NCBI GenBank assembly: GCA_037074765.1
Contig: JBAMDO010000185.1
Location: forward strand, 1 to 64,000
From: Mansonella perstans
Lineage: Eukaryota; Nematoda; Chromadorea; Rhabditida; Onchocercidae
Direction of reading: 5' to 3'
DNA: 64,000 nucleotides
The position numbers and the translations under genes are program-made. How positions within the stretch are numbered: the stretch's first letter is position 1; each line of letters starts with the position of its first letter. The notes under the pieces are model-generated. The model was not told where the DNA came from and made no database searches. It worked only from the letters and a program-made list of their open reading frames with translations. Shown here one piece after another: positions 1 through 13,178 of this stretch.

Positions 1-190
1 ATCATTCCTTATTCCTTTATTTATATTCTCAATGAATACACACTTACAGCCAGTTCCAAAATCCTCAGTTGTTTGGAAGCGCTGCAAATTTCGTAATGAA
101 AGATTTTAGTGGTAAATCAGTAAAAATTGAGAAGAAAATACACATATTATTGGGAGTCTATTTACAAAATATTTTGCATTCTTATTTTAG

Positions 191-1509
191 ATCAACAGGC
201 AGCTGGTCCGGCAGCTCCGAATAAACTTAAACGTTTATTAGAAATTTCCAAAACTTCAAATGGTGGTGAGGAACGATTGAAAATACCGAAACATGTAAGT
301 TTTTCAATTTATTTCTATCGCTTCTCACTAATACTTTAATTTTTCACGTACCTGTGTAAATATTTTTATTCTTTGTTCCTGCAAATATTTCTTCTTCAAA
401 TTTGGTGTGTCAGGATGCGTAAAAATTTGAAATATATTATAATTTGACGCTCAGAATTGTTAAATACTTCCAAAGTAATTTGATTCCTTTTCTAATTTAG
501 GAATTTGAGTCACCTGATGAAACTGGCAGCTATACAGATTATTTGAAACAAGTTTTTTTAAACACAACATCCGCAGATTTTCCTCACACCGAGAAGCAGG
601 ACTTGGAAACGAAAATTGAACCGGAAACGCCAGCAGGAACACCTACTGCGATGGGAAGTCCAAATGGTGTTAGCACTACGATTATTAGCACTGAAGAGTT
701 GCATTTTCCAAGCAGTTCTAATTCGGAATCAGGTAAGCATGAAAAAATTTCCATTTTTCAAAAAATTCAGAATTACATGACTCATAGTAGGAAAAATTTT
801 GATGGATACTGTGTGCTTCTCTTTTTTTATCTCAAGCTTGATTCTCCGACATCAAAGCTGTTTAAGACGTAGCTAGTCTATTGAACCTTATTTCCACTCA
901 TATTTCCTGACCTTTTTATTCCCAGAAAACGAGACTGCAATCCATCCTTTGTTTTATATTTGCTTCAGAAGAAAACATTTACTTTCAACTATATTGACGA
1001 TAAATATTTTGGAGAGTACGACTCCAGTGAATTTGAAGTTTTGTATTTTCGCCTTACTTTAACATATGCTATCTCAAGATTGCAGAAAGGATGCATGAGG
1101 ATCTCTTTTCTTCTGTTTTTAAGATCAGCATTTACTATTCGGATATCCAAAATATGTTACTTCATATATCTATGTGAATGAAGTTCAGGAAAAGTTCAGG
1201 AATGCTGAACTATTTCTTTTTTTTTTTTCAAGAAAACTCAATGGAAATATTATAGGCTTACTGGCGAGCACAGTTTCGTCACAAACGTTACCGAATTCCT
1301 TGGATCGGAATATCGCAATTGAAAAATTAGAAACATATTTCAGTCGTAGTACTCCAGATCAAATACGGCAGTATATGCTGCGGTTAAGGCAAGCTGCTAA
1401 TCGGCGTCTTGCGGAACAAGCAGTTGATTTAATTTCAACATTAAGCAGTGAGGAATGTACGCAGTTTTTAAGCGATATTGATAGCGATGGTACTGCTGGC
1501 TTTAACTGA
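191..1509 (+). CDS. 3' end of unrecognised gene, three terminal exons
   Basis: Three exons join in phase: 191-294, 501-732 and 1256-1509, with acceptors TATTTTAG, TAATTTAG and ATTATAG and donors GTAAGT and GTAAGC; the stop is TGA at 1507-1509. The first visible exon starts in phase 1, so the gene begins left of the window. The visible part (about 196 residues) has a low-complexity acidic, Ser/Thr/Pro-rich middle with a sumoylation-like KIEPE, then a helical C-terminus rich in Leu, Arg and Gln (IRQYMLRLRQAANRRLAEQ), which could be a dimerisation or regulatory helix. I do not recognise the family. The composition would suit a nuclear or transcription-related protein, but that is only inference. 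The exact acceptor of the last exon was chosen by phase; the upstream TTTTCAAG at about 1232 would give the wrong frame. A possible polyadenylation signal AATAAA lies at 1838-1843. Confidence 0.65.
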
Positions 1510-4500
1510 TTGTTCTTGATATTTCTGATGACATATTGATCCCCTTAAGATTCGTTCCTTTGTGTACATAACGTTTGAATTCCGGATGTGAAGTTCAGCA
1601 TGCATTCATTGCTTCAAGTATTGCTTTGCTCCAATATAGTATGAGATGCCTAGCAAAAGAATTTTTATTGCTCTGAAGAAGGGATATTTGATAATTTCAA
1701 TTCTTTATTTCTTGTGAATTATGATATTGCAGATTTGCTTTTCATCAAATTAATCTTTTGTACATGTCAAGGTGTAATTTACCTGTATTTGGTCGCTGTT
1801 ATATCCTGTCAATGCATCCTTAACTATACATATAAGGAATAAATCTAAATACCATTGTTATACCTTCAGATGAAGATTACAGTAGGGATGTTAACGAATC
1901 GTGGCAAAATGTTGAAATTATACAACATTCTGCTATTTGATATCTTCCAAAGATGACAAGCAGTTTTCTATCTCTTTGGAACTTGAACAAATTATCTAAG
2001 AGAGGATTTGCTGGAATGTATTAAGAAGTTTTCACTTCAAACAAAAATTCTTTTTATGATGAATAAAATTCTTGATTGCTATAAAGTTGCTAAAATTTCT
2101 TAAAAGTTCCCGAAATAAAAGTTTATTCATAGCACAGGTTTTATTCCGTTTTCAATATTGAATCACTAACATACTATTTCATTTTTCTTTTTCTCCAATA
2201 AAAAAAATTGCATCGTTTGGTGCAAAGGTTTTTTTCTCCTATGAATCAAGTGTTTTTTTAAAAGATTGTCATAATTTGATTTTTTCAATGATTAGAATGC
2301 ACGCAGAGTACGTTTCAATCATACATATATTTCTCAGATTTTATAAGTTTCTAGAACTGAAAGTTATAAAAGATAAGTAAATTTTATAAATTGGTGCCAA
2401 TTTTTTAGTATTTAATGTTTTTATAATTGCAGAAAAGAACAAAAAGTGTTGTGTATTTTTCCTCTTAATCTTTCTTTAAAGTATTATTCTTGTACGTATG
2501 TATGTTATTTTAGTTTCAATTTTCAATAAATTACGGGTAATGTAGCAAGTTTTGATTGTAAAACAATAATTTGTCAATTTATATTGAAAATCAATTTAAA
2601 TTTGCATATGCTGACATACAATTTTTGCTCTTTTTAAAATCAAAAATAATAAAATGGAGCGAATCTCATTCATTTGTTTTTAACCATTTTAAACGAAACA
2701 GTCGACCAAAATGTCAGTTTGTCATCATGGTCATAGCGTTTCTCAACGAATGACCTTTTTTCGCTTTTTTCCTTCAAATTTTTTTTTAGCATCACTTTTA
2801 TCCATGTTCTCTTATCATTTCCATTTTTCCAACCATTTTTTTCCAAATTTTAGCCTTTTCTTTTCATTTTATACTTGATAGCTAGTAAGCATATCTCCAT
2901 TTGAACTCTTGAATTCTTTCATAATTTTTTAACCTGAAATATGGAATTCCTCTATTAAACTTTTTGTTATGCTGAGAGAAATGTTAAACTGTGCCAAGGA
3001 TATTATTACATGACAAATTGCTGTTTCTTTTTTTCATTTTTACTTGTTGCCGCTACTTACTTTACTACTTTATTTTTTTTCATCATGAGGACTACACAAA
3101 ATACGAAATCGAAAGTTATATTTCAATTTATAAATTTTAAATTTGTTTTGTCTAAAATGTATTTATTTATGCTGTTTTTTTCACCCAAACAGTTGAATGA
3201 TTTTTGGATCCGTCAAAAAAATTTTACTGCGGATAAAATTGATTAAAGATTAAATTTTTTTTCGCTAATATAGGCCGTAAAAAAGAATAAGAATGGTACT
3301 AAATTGCATTTCATGATATACTTTATCGTTATTATAATGCGCTAAGCACTGATTGATCAATTGAAATCAAATGATCGGATTAGTTGCTATGTTAATATCA
3401 GCGCAGAAAAAATGAACAAATATTAGTAATTGGTCATAAACCTACCATTGTATTGCAAAATATGTTTGCTTCTTTCATGCCCAAAAACTTGGCCTAATTT
3501 GGTCATTGATTAATTAATTAACTACCATATTTAACCAAAAGTCTTTAGCAGTGTATTAGCAGATGGTTACATTAGGATTTATTTTCAAGGAACGTTTCAT
3601 CTGTAATGTACAGAACTTTAAAAACTGCACTATCAATAATAATATATAATTATATATCATTTTACATCCTAATAATGTTCTACAGTTCATCACTTACGTT
3701 TGTCTGTTACGTTTGTCACGAAGTAAAAAATCTGTGGAGTTAAGAAACGTTTCTGACTGACACTTGCGATTGAAGCTTATTTTTGATCAAGGCAAATATT
3801 ACGAGAATTTTGAAGAATCAGAAACCTATTTTCTTTTTTTTAAAAAATTTAACCATATTTTCGATGAAATATCATATTATGCTATTAATTGTTGCCAATT
3901 TTAATTAACCTCAAAATTAATAAAAAAACTTCATGATATCTTGTGAAATTCAACAATATATTATTTAAGCATCATTTAAGAAAATCCAAAATTTCGTAGT
4001 CATAATTGAATTATCAGTTGCTAGGATAAATGTCATTAATTCGCTGATTCATCTCATTTGTTTTCCATTAATTTTTGTCTGCTGGTGAATCTCTTGTAAT
4101 TTTGAATTTCATTTATAATTTTTAACGGATAAATTCATTATTTGACAATTACCATTATGTTAGACAGCGCATGCATCAGAAGTTATAAATGATTGGATTC
4201 AGTTGAAGATCGGAAACAGATTGCGTGAAATCACTGAATAATTTTAATAGTTCCGAGTTATTCCATATTTCTAGTATCTACTGCGTGCTGTTTATTGTTA
4301 CATCTATGACTTGTTAACATTATTTAGTACAATGAAATTTAATGAAATGTTTAATATAAAGTCCTCGTGTCATTCGTTGGCACCAACAATATAACATTTA
4401 CAAAGCAAATTGAACATGATTCTAACAGACTCTTTTTTTCTGGAAATTTATCCGTTTCTCTCAACTGAAATTCCGAAATAGACAAAATGCCGAAACGACG

Positions 4501-5383
4501 AATTTCCCTTATGCTACAGCTTTTTTGCAAGTAAAATCCCGTCATGCGTGAAATTTTGAACAAAAATTTATTTCTCATTTCTCATTTAAACTTTGCCTTT
4601 TTCCGAAAAAACGAGAGCAAAAATGGCTTTTCAATTTATCCAGAAAATCTTCTTATGAGAGTAATTCAATATAATTTTTGCCATTCTAAAAACATGATCA
4701 AATTGAATATAAGCATTGAATATATTAAATTTGCTTATATTTCATCAAACTGAATATAAGCAAATGTAAAAATTTGCGCATTAAGAATATTTCATCAAAA
4801 TTCTTTATCGGTTATCATAATTGTGAAAAAATAGGAAAAATAAAATGCCCAAAAAGTGAAACAAGAATATTAACTTTTATGAATGAAATTTTGCACTGGA
4901 AGAAAAATTTATTATTAGCAAATTTTGTCGGAAAAAGATAGAATTGCACAAAATTTTGCAAAAATGGCACTAATTAATTAATTGTCACTTTTTTGTCAAG
5001 CATTTTATTATTCACAGAGAATGAGGGAAGAAAAAATATTTTAATTTTTTGTTTACATATTGTTCAAAATCTTTAGCACTGAATTCATTACTGCATATTA
5101 GAATTATTGTAAGTTGTTGCAAGGAATTTCAAAGTCTATTGAAATGTGTCATAGAGCATCTCTAAATTGAAGCAAGCTCAATCAAAAATGAACTTTAAAA
5201 TAAAGAGAGTTACTAAAAAATTTCGTAATCTTTTTTTTAAAATCCCTCAATCATTCTACGAAAATTTTTCTTCTTCCATTCTCTCACAAATAAATGGTTC
5301 AAGACAGATTCAAATAAAAAGTTAAATTTAAAATTATCTCATTTTTGGATGTTTTTATCGAATAACTGCTATTTTTTTTTCAG
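1510..5383. other. Gene-poor intergenic DNA
   Basis: AT-rich sequence with frequent stops on both strands and many poly-T/poly-A runs. An open frame at 3010-3246 begins with a hydrophobic stretch like a signal peptide (MTNCCFFFSFLLVAATYF), and one at 4544-4753 starts with ATG, but neither has a coding-like continuation or a clear splice partner. I see no supported gene, RNA gene or repeat here. Confidence 0.5.
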
Positions 5384-5495
5384 TTGTAAAACTAGCTGTA
5401 AAATTTGCCGACAAGTAAACGCAGTAGCAGTTATCATCGCTCTTATAATTGTTAGCATTATCACTATCACCACTATTATTATTGTCATTCAGTAG
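5384..5495 (+). CDS. Possible orphan terminal exon, Cys motif plus membrane helix
   Basis: After a strong acceptor (nine T then CAG, ending 5383) an open frame in phase 2 encodes CKTSCKICRQ followed by about 25 hydrophobic Val/Ile/Ala/Thr residues and the stop TAG at 5493-5495. The layout, a short Cys-rich segment followed by a C-terminal hydrophobic helix, resembles the end of a tail- or type I-anchored membrane protein. No upstream exon with a matching phase was found, so this may be chance. Unrecognised. Confidence 0.22.
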
Positions 5496-6493
5496 CATTT
5501 TTCTAAAGAAAGAAGTATTAGAATTCAAATATAATTTCGGATAATAATTTATAATAGAAATAACATTTATCTATCAAAAGATATATCAAAAATGTATCAA
5601 ATACATCAAGAGTTAATGAAATAACTGCGATAATTCATTTATTTCCTATCAAATCAGGTGTTGACCAATTCTGGGTAATATTACTGGACAAAAGTTTTCG
5701 TCTGCGGCATTCTTGTAAAGTTTCATTTGATATCCAACTCATTTAATTTGCTTACCATCAAACCTTCAATACGCTTTAATGATACTTCGCTGGTTTTAAC
5801 GATATTTTGAATACGGACATTTAAATATGGACAAATGACAAATACTCTTTTCAAGCATGTTTCTTCTCTTGGCATTAATTTAATGCGCATGTTCAGTAAA
5901 TTTTTTCCTTTCATTTCTTATCCCATCAAAGTTTTAATTTCTCCTTCTGTTTTTTTTTTTTTTTTTTTTTTCATTAATGTCTTTTTTTTGCTAGATTACG
6001 GTTAATATTTCACCAATTTTGTTGAGTTTTTCACTTTGCTTGAAAATTAAAATGGAAATTGAAGCTTAAAGAATTTAGAATTTCTATTCAGAATATCGCT
6101 ACGCACTGAAATAACAACTTTACTAGTGCATTTCAATTTGTTCAATTTGCTTAATTTCAAGTGATTAGATAAACTATTCCAGTTCAATTACTGAATCATT
6201 TTGTTTTCCGCAATTTGATTTTTATTGCAAAATGTACATACATTTCTTTAAGAAAAAAATATACTTCAAATTATTTGCACAGTTAACAAAAAAGAATTAG
6301 TTCCATTGTGCCAATACAATAAATATGGTTTTATTTTGATTCAGAAAAAAGAGAGCGGAAGAGAAAGAAAAAGAAAAATTCTTTTTTTTGCCATTATTTT
6401 TATTTTATAAAAAAAAAATTATTATTTTATTTTAATAAAAAGAACCCTGAATTTAAAAAAAAAACAAATTGGAGGTGTATTTTACAGTATAAT
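5496..6493. other. Intergenic, homopolymer-rich
   Basis: Contains a run of about 22 T near 5949-5971 and several A/T runs around 6360-6470. A 63-residue open frame on the minus strand (5723-5914) has no recognisable features. Nothing else is supported. Confidence 0.45.
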
Positions 6494-6682
6494 ATGCTTA
6501 GCATAATGGTAGTGACTGTTGGTTCAATCTTGATATTTATCATACTTAATTCTGCGATAATTATTGCATTACGGAATACATTATCGGTTCCCTGTGACTC
6601 AGATATTATTACGCTTGTTGTTGTTGTTTGCCTTTTTATTACATGTGATGTTTTGTTAAGTTTCGCTTTAGGAAAATTGTGA
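6494..6682 (+). CDS. Possible small two-helix membrane protein (62 aa)
   Basis: A single-exon frame starts with ATG at 6494, eight bases after the acceptor-like TATTTTACAG that could serve trans-splicing. It has two strongly hydrophobic segments (about residues 2-26 and 37-60) separated by a short polar loop with NTLSVPCDSD, and ends in TGA. The family is unknown and no further exon was found. Hydrophobic frames arise by chance in T-rich DNA, so confidence is low. Confidence 0.25.
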   Translation: MLSIMVVTVGSILIFIILNSAIIIALRNTLSVPCDSDIITLVVVVCLFITCDVLLSFALGKL

Positions 6683-9600
6683 TATAAATTATAAATAAAT
6701 TACACTTGTTAAATTTCCCATTTAAAAGTAAATAGATGAGAATAATGAGGATACTGCAAACATTCATTAAAATTAGATGAATGAGACAGAATGTCAAGTT
6801 AATAATGGACCGTAAAAACAGTTTTTTTTTTCACGAAAAAAGTAATTGGTGACTAAATATTATTTGTCTACTTTCTCGTTATTATTATTTTATTTTGGCG
6901 AAAAACTTAGTGAAAAAAATTCTGTGCATCCTCCGTTTCTTTTGATAAATCAATAATTTATAATGTAATTACTCCTCAGTCAATTGATAATTTGCGTAGA
7001 AAAAAGTAGCAGTTCATTAACAATTGGTTTTTCCATTCTCTTTTATTGAACAAACTTATTCATGTGAAATAAAATTCATTAAATATTAGCCAATGTTACT
7101 TGTTCTTTTAATTGGTAAAACAAGAAGTAAATGGCAGAGATTTTCATTGAAAACTTCTTTTTTTCAGCTGTTAACAGTAAATATCTTTTAATTGTTATTT
7201 GGTTATATAAATTCAGATCTGATAGATTTATCAAATTTGTTTTTAGTCGTTAATTTTTCTTGCAATTTCGCAGTTTATTTTGGATTTGGAAGTGATAAAA
7301 CAGTTCTAACAGCAGAAAGTGGAAATTACAAATAATATTTTCATTGTTTTAGAAAAAGATTTTAAAAACTATAACTTATCCTGGAAAAATTCTTGAAATT
7401 GCAGTCGAGTTACAGCATTATAAGTTTCATAAAATTTGAATTGGATAAAATGTACTGCAAACCGAGCACTTTGAACTTCTAATAGATTTTTATTGATAAC
7501 TGAATGAACGGTTTAATATCAGCATGATAACCTTCCAGCATGGTCGTATTACTCTCTAGTCAGAGGAAATGAATTCCGCGGATAGATTCCGCTCAGTCTT
7601 TAAAAAAAAACAAGTTCCCAGCATGTGCAAATATTCAGGTAACTAGTCATGATAACCGACAATATTATAATTGTCTACTAATTCCATGATTTAAAATGGG
7701 ACTGAAATTTAAAACACGACTATAAATTCCAGGATATTCACCGATACTGTCAATAAATTTTATTTTCAGTGAATGATAATTGAATGTCTCTAAGAAATGC
7801 ATTACCTCAAAGCTATGTGGTGAATATTCATTTTATAAAGGAGAAAAATTTCTTTTTATGTCAGATAATATGACGTTTGATGTTGCTAACAGTAAAATTA
7901 ATGTTTAAAAATCCCGAATTTTAGATTCTATCGCACCTTCCCGCATTTTTTTTTTTGAATTTTCTATTATAATTTTCATTTTAAGAAATTTTCACATAAA
8001 ATAACTCATCTGTCTGTTTCGCAATTCACACTGAACTGTTTTCATTTTATGCCTCACGAACATAGCAAACGCGAGCGTAATTATTTAATGTTGAAAGAAT
8101 TGGATACGTGAATGAAAAGATAGATGAGTGCCGTTATGAAGAAACAGTTAAGATGGAAATTTGACAGTCTATATATAGTAGTAGAAGGGGGGGTCAATGA
8201 CGTGATAGGACGATCATAATGACAAATGATAAAGGATGAAATAATGATGTGATGGAGAGATCATAAGATCAAATGATGAAGGATAAAATAATGACGTGAT
8301 AGGAAGATCATAATGCCTTTAATATTTATCTACGGCTTGAATTATTGGATGTAAGACTACAACAAAAATAAGAAATTAATCTTACATCATAAAATTGATT
8401 AGATTTATTTACCTATTGGAATTTTCGCTTTATGGATTTCGCGACACTCCCAACGGGAGGAGAGAGGAGAGGCTAAGAAATGGATTAAGTGATAAATGAA
8501 TAAAAGATTTCAAAAAGTTATAAAATTTCCGGTTTCGGCAAATAATACTGATAAATATGTTAGACGAACAGAAACTAATACTGGTAATAAACTCTAAGAG
8601 ATGTGACAGACAAAAAGAGAAGTAAAAAGCGCGGAAAAATTTGTTCACACGCAATAAAACGCGATTAATGTGCAAAGTAACGCACAATTAATACACAGTA
8701 TGAATTAATTATTCAAGGCGCATGATTAAAAGGAAACGGAATCATAGAGAGTTTTTGAAGAAGCGAAACTTTTCTTGGTGCCAAAAGTTCTGTAAGTTTT
8801 TCAGCTTAGGACCACACTACTGTGGCATTTTCGTGAGTCATACAATTTCTTTGCAATGTCGTCATCCATAATTGAAACATGGGATTAAATTGAAAAGAAT
8901 TTGCGGAAAAATTGACACTCTACTTTGTTAATCTTCGGCATATATTTATTCCTGCAAAATTTATATTCTATACTTGTAAAAAAAAAAAAAAACAGGAAAA
9001 CAACGACACATAAATAATTCATTAACTTGCTATAGTTAAAAACGTGAACATCATAAGATAATTTCATTTTGTACAAAATTAAACAATTTACGAGTGTTAT
9101 GTTTCATTCACAGGAACACAATGAATAATGATTTTAATGCAAGTCGTGTAAATGATAACTTGCTTGGTAGACTCCATTAGTTTTGAGACTAGTATTTGCG
9201 GTATAATTATGATTGAATTTTGAGAAAAAAAAATTAAAATACTATAATTTGTTTTAATAGCTTCAAATAAACTTTATTTATCCAATAAGCATTTATAGTT
9301 TACCAATGATTACCATAAAGTTATTCCGAATTACTCCAACTGATTTCAAATTAATAAACGAAAACAGAAGAACGAAAAAGTCTTCATTTGATTATGGTTA
9401 ACATTCAAAATTTAGAAAGCGAATAAAGAAAACAGGAAAAAACACAGAATGCTTATAAATTAAATAGAAATTCACTGCCAGTAATCCTTTTTGTTTATTT
9501 ATGTTACTAAACATTGATTATAATTTCCTATATTTATATTTCTAATTACATCAATATACATATATATGTACGGTAATTATAGCGAATACTTAAATTAGTA

Positions 9601-11430
9601 CATAAATAGGTGTGAAGAAAAAAGAAAATACAATACCATTACAATACCATTACCGTTAAGAATAATACGGCATATGAATATGACAAATGATAAGCAATAG
9701 TGCAATAATTTGAGGGCGATCAATAGCGAAACACGACGGTAAGTAGGGTTGGAACCGGAGCTGGATTGAAAATTTCCGATAAACTGAGTTAAAATCAAGA
9801 GTGACCTCATGGGAAAGTGAAACCCAATAAAGGAGGAAAGGAATGTAATACAATAGCATACTGGTACATGCAAGCATTTTGGAAGGAATTTCGGTTGTAA
9901 TACGATAAAAGAGAGGAGATCTTGTAAGTGTGACAATTATTCGAATTAGAAATTTTTTCATTTTAGTTACTTACACAAAAATATGTAAACGGTAAAATTT
10001 ATTATGAATTTTACAACAGGGATTTGATAGTACTGTTTACTTTTTAAATATTATTTGTTTATTTTGATCAATATAAATTTATGTAATTATAAATGAAACA
10101 GAAAATCGAACGTACGTCAAGTTTGTTTCCAACAAATAGACGTTTACTTTATTCAACTTCAACGCATGAGAATGAATGCTTTCAGGTGCATGATTTGTTT
10201 ATTTTAAGACAGTATTTACTTCTCATCGATACATATTCAAACTATATGTGCTTTTCTACAAAGATTTAGCGAATTCTTCGCTACAACGGAAGCGAATGAT
10301 CAGTGAATGGACACTGGTAGCATTTCCTACAACCTAATGGTAATATTTCGGCACCATTTCTTGCAAGCGCGACGATTAATCATCCATGCAACTTCTAAAC
10401 GTTCAATTAAATTTACAGCATTACTTATGTGTTCAGGTGCTCAAAGTCTTCGAAATATCGAATTCAGCTTAATGTTCCAGCTTAACCTTCAATTTTTTTA
10501 TTCTCAATCCCTGAGATTGCATTTGCTCAACAATTTTACGTCTTGCAACTTCATTTGTGTAGTATATTACAAAGATTATTTGCTCATTTTGCCGAAATAT
10601 TGCCATTACGTTGTAAGAATCATATTGCTTCATCACACTACAATAACGGCGTCAGACAAATCGATGCAATACTGTCATTATCTGCGGATTGCAACTACAC
10701 TTCAGAAACGGATAAAAACCGCTACCATAAACTATGTCACTATTAACAGAAGCAGCACCATTATTTGTAACTTTATCTGGTATTATGTAGAACCAGATTC
10801 TGTGCTGCATGCAAGAGATCATCAAAAAACTTGTCAATAATCAATTTCTTTAAAGTAATGGCACAAAAATTTCTTCAAACTAAAATTCCACAGGTAAAAA
10901 TAGGTCCTTCTTGGTTGCTTAGCGGTACCTTATAACCGAAAAAAAATTAAGCACCAATCTTCCATGAGGCCGAAAAATATTTCTGCGATTATTCAGCCAT
11001 CGCAGAAAACTGATTTTTGTTCTTAATTGACAAATATTGCCTTTTGTGCCGCAAATTTTTGGTTTGTCTATACAAATGAATAAAATCTTTTTATTGTTGA
11101 ATTTGCGATAAATTTTCTGCAAAAGAATGTGAATTTCATTGTTCACATTTGCAGCATGTCACCGTTAATATTATTAGCTTTACAAATATAAAAGGTGAAG
11201 ATAGTTGACGTAACAATTTCCCAGGGAAATTCACCAATCTTCTTCCGCCATAAAAATGTTAAGATATGCTGTCCTCTATGAGGGCCTCTTGACTGCATCT
11301 CTGTCCTTCTCTTAATTTACTTGGCGACTGTTCTTTCTCGGGACTAATGGTATTGATGAATGTGTACATTTTTCTAGTCAAAAATTTGACCAGAAATTTG
11401 AACATGTTTCTAATAGTTGTATAGTCAGGT
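6683..11430. other. Long gene-poor stretch upstream of the CCP genes
   Basis: No convincing gene. It holds the 47-bp tandem repeat at 8196-8316. Open frames overlap at 9595-9961 (minus, two frames of 113 and 101 residues, the second hydrophobic) and at 10307-10840 (plus, 177 residues from ATG); neither shows a motif I can name. The 9.6-9.95 kb and 10.3-10.85 kb patches are visibly less AT-rich than their surroundings and could be decayed genes or non-coding transcripts. Confidence 0.45.
8196..8316. repeat. 47-bp tandem repeat, about 2.6 copies
   Basis: Copies begin at 8196, 8243 and 8290 with the shared start AATGACGTGATAGGA or a close variant, followed by GATCATAA and an AAATGATRAAGGATRAAAT block. 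The period is 47 bp; the third copy is cut off. Divergence between copies is about 10-20 % by eye. There is no coding potential and no adjacent gene. Confidence 0.85.
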
Positions 11431-12556
11431 ATGGTCCTGAAGCTTGCAATATTGGCTGTTGTCGTCCTGTTCTTCTATGGTCAGAAAGGAATGGCTTCTC
11501 TAGGTGAAATCCTTAAAATTTCGAAATTACGAATAGACACGAATATTGTTGTGAAAAAGTTATTCAGCAAGTAAAATGTCGAAAAGACATCAGAAATGCA
11601 GCATCATAATGAATGCTAGAGGAAGGCACTCAGTATAGCGTACGTAACAGTCGACTAGGCCTACACGTTAACATTCAATAAATCTTATATGATAGCATTT
11701 TTTAGATTTTCAACTAGCAATATGTCAATTAATCAATCCAGCAATAACCAACGGTTACATCAATTATTACATGGAAAATGGTAGAATAGGTGATGTGGAC
11801 AGCAAGGCTTACGTATCATGTGATGCCTATCACGTTCTTCATGGCGAGAGTCTCACTACATGCAACGCCGATGGCATATGGCGACCACCACTTGGTTACA
11901 TTTATTCATTTATTTTACTTGTTGAATTAGTGTCATTTCATTTTTTGTCTTTTTAATTTATATTTTATAGTGAAAATTGTCCACATCATCTATTACATCG
12001 CAAATTATATCACAAGTGAAAGTCATTGCTCAAGCATTTCAATTTTAGGTGTGTGCGAACTGAAACCAGGTTACAGCAAAAAGCATTGCAAGCTATATGC
12101 TTCCGCAAATTTGGCATCATTTGAATACAATCCCGTGAGTCTTCCTTTACCTTCTACATTGCTACTAAGATCGAAAAATTTCCAAATAGTATTATTGATC
12201 TGAATTTACTGCCTTTTGCGCGAAAAAAAATCTTGATTGGCAGTTATTGTTCACCCGTCAATTTCGGCTTTCTTTTATCAGCTGTTCAACGCTTTTGTCT
12301 ATTTTATTTTCTGAGAATGATTTTTCCAAGAATGTGTAATTTTCAGCCTCTAAAGCCGATACCGCTTAATACCACAGTAATTGCGAAATGTCCGAATGGA
12401 CAACGTCTTGTTGGCAGTCCAATATCTAAATGTATTGAAGGCATATGGATACCAAACTTAGGTAAATGCGTCAACGAAGAAATTGTAGATAAAAAAAGTA
12501 AGCGTCGACGAAGAAAAAATAGGAAAGAGTATCGACGAGATAAAAAAAGTCAGTGA
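11431..12556 (+). CDS. Secreted two-sushi (CCP) domain protein, complete
   Basis: Four exons in phase: 11431-11503, 11706-11894, 12049-12134, 12347-12556, giving 185 residues. Exon 1 encodes a signal peptide (MVLKLAILAVVVLFFYG). Two CCP/sushi modules follow, with cysteines at about 31, 63, 77, 90 and 101, 131, 145, 157, an NG after the first Cys-Pro strand (NPAITNG) and the conserved Trp just before each last Cys (DGIW, EGIW). The protein ends in a very basic tail with SKRRRRKNRK. CCP modules usually mediate extracellular protein contacts such as complement regulation or receptor clustering; which applies here cannot be read from sequence. AATAAA follows at 12604-12609. The next gene, 622 bp downstream on the same strand, encodes a similar protein, which suggests an old tandem duplication. 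Confidence 0.85.
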
Positions 12557-13178
12557 TTGAGATTATCTGTTTGTTCTAACTAATTGGTAATTACTAATAT
12601 GTAAATAAAAGATTGTAACAAGTTATTTTGACACAATATTTGCTAATAAATAGTCGGAAAATAGTATTTGTTTTATTATTAGTTTGTGTTATTATTAGCA
12701 ACGAATTTCATGATTTTTACTGTTATGATTCGCCATAATCGAAACCTCATTCTATTTTTTAATATGATATCAGCAATGCAACATTTCAAAAATCAAAATA
12801 TTAGAGGAAATCAAATTTTGAGCAGGAAGATCAAAATAACAATTTAATTAAATGATTAATCAGGAAAAATACTGCCCAAACGGGAATGAATAAATAAAAT
12901 AGCATGCATATTTCCTACATATATTTACACATCTAAAATTGTATAAATCCTATCACTTTCCCTCGGGAATTAAATGATGCAAAATATGAAGAACTGGTTA
13001 TTTTTGATTTACTCATGTTACTTCGGATAAAGAGTAAGGATTATATTTTTATATGTTGCAAATGTATTTAGTTCTTCAACAAATGGGAAGCATGCTTTGT
13101 CACAGTTATTTGATGAAAAAGTAATCTGTGAAACTTTCAATTTTATTGTCATTAAAACAGTCCGATTACTTCAATCAT

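Noticed and set aside
9595..9936. Calling the 113-residue minus-strand frame as a gene
   Set aside because: A second frame on the same strand is open over the same bases and neither carries a firm motif, so a gene call is not supported.
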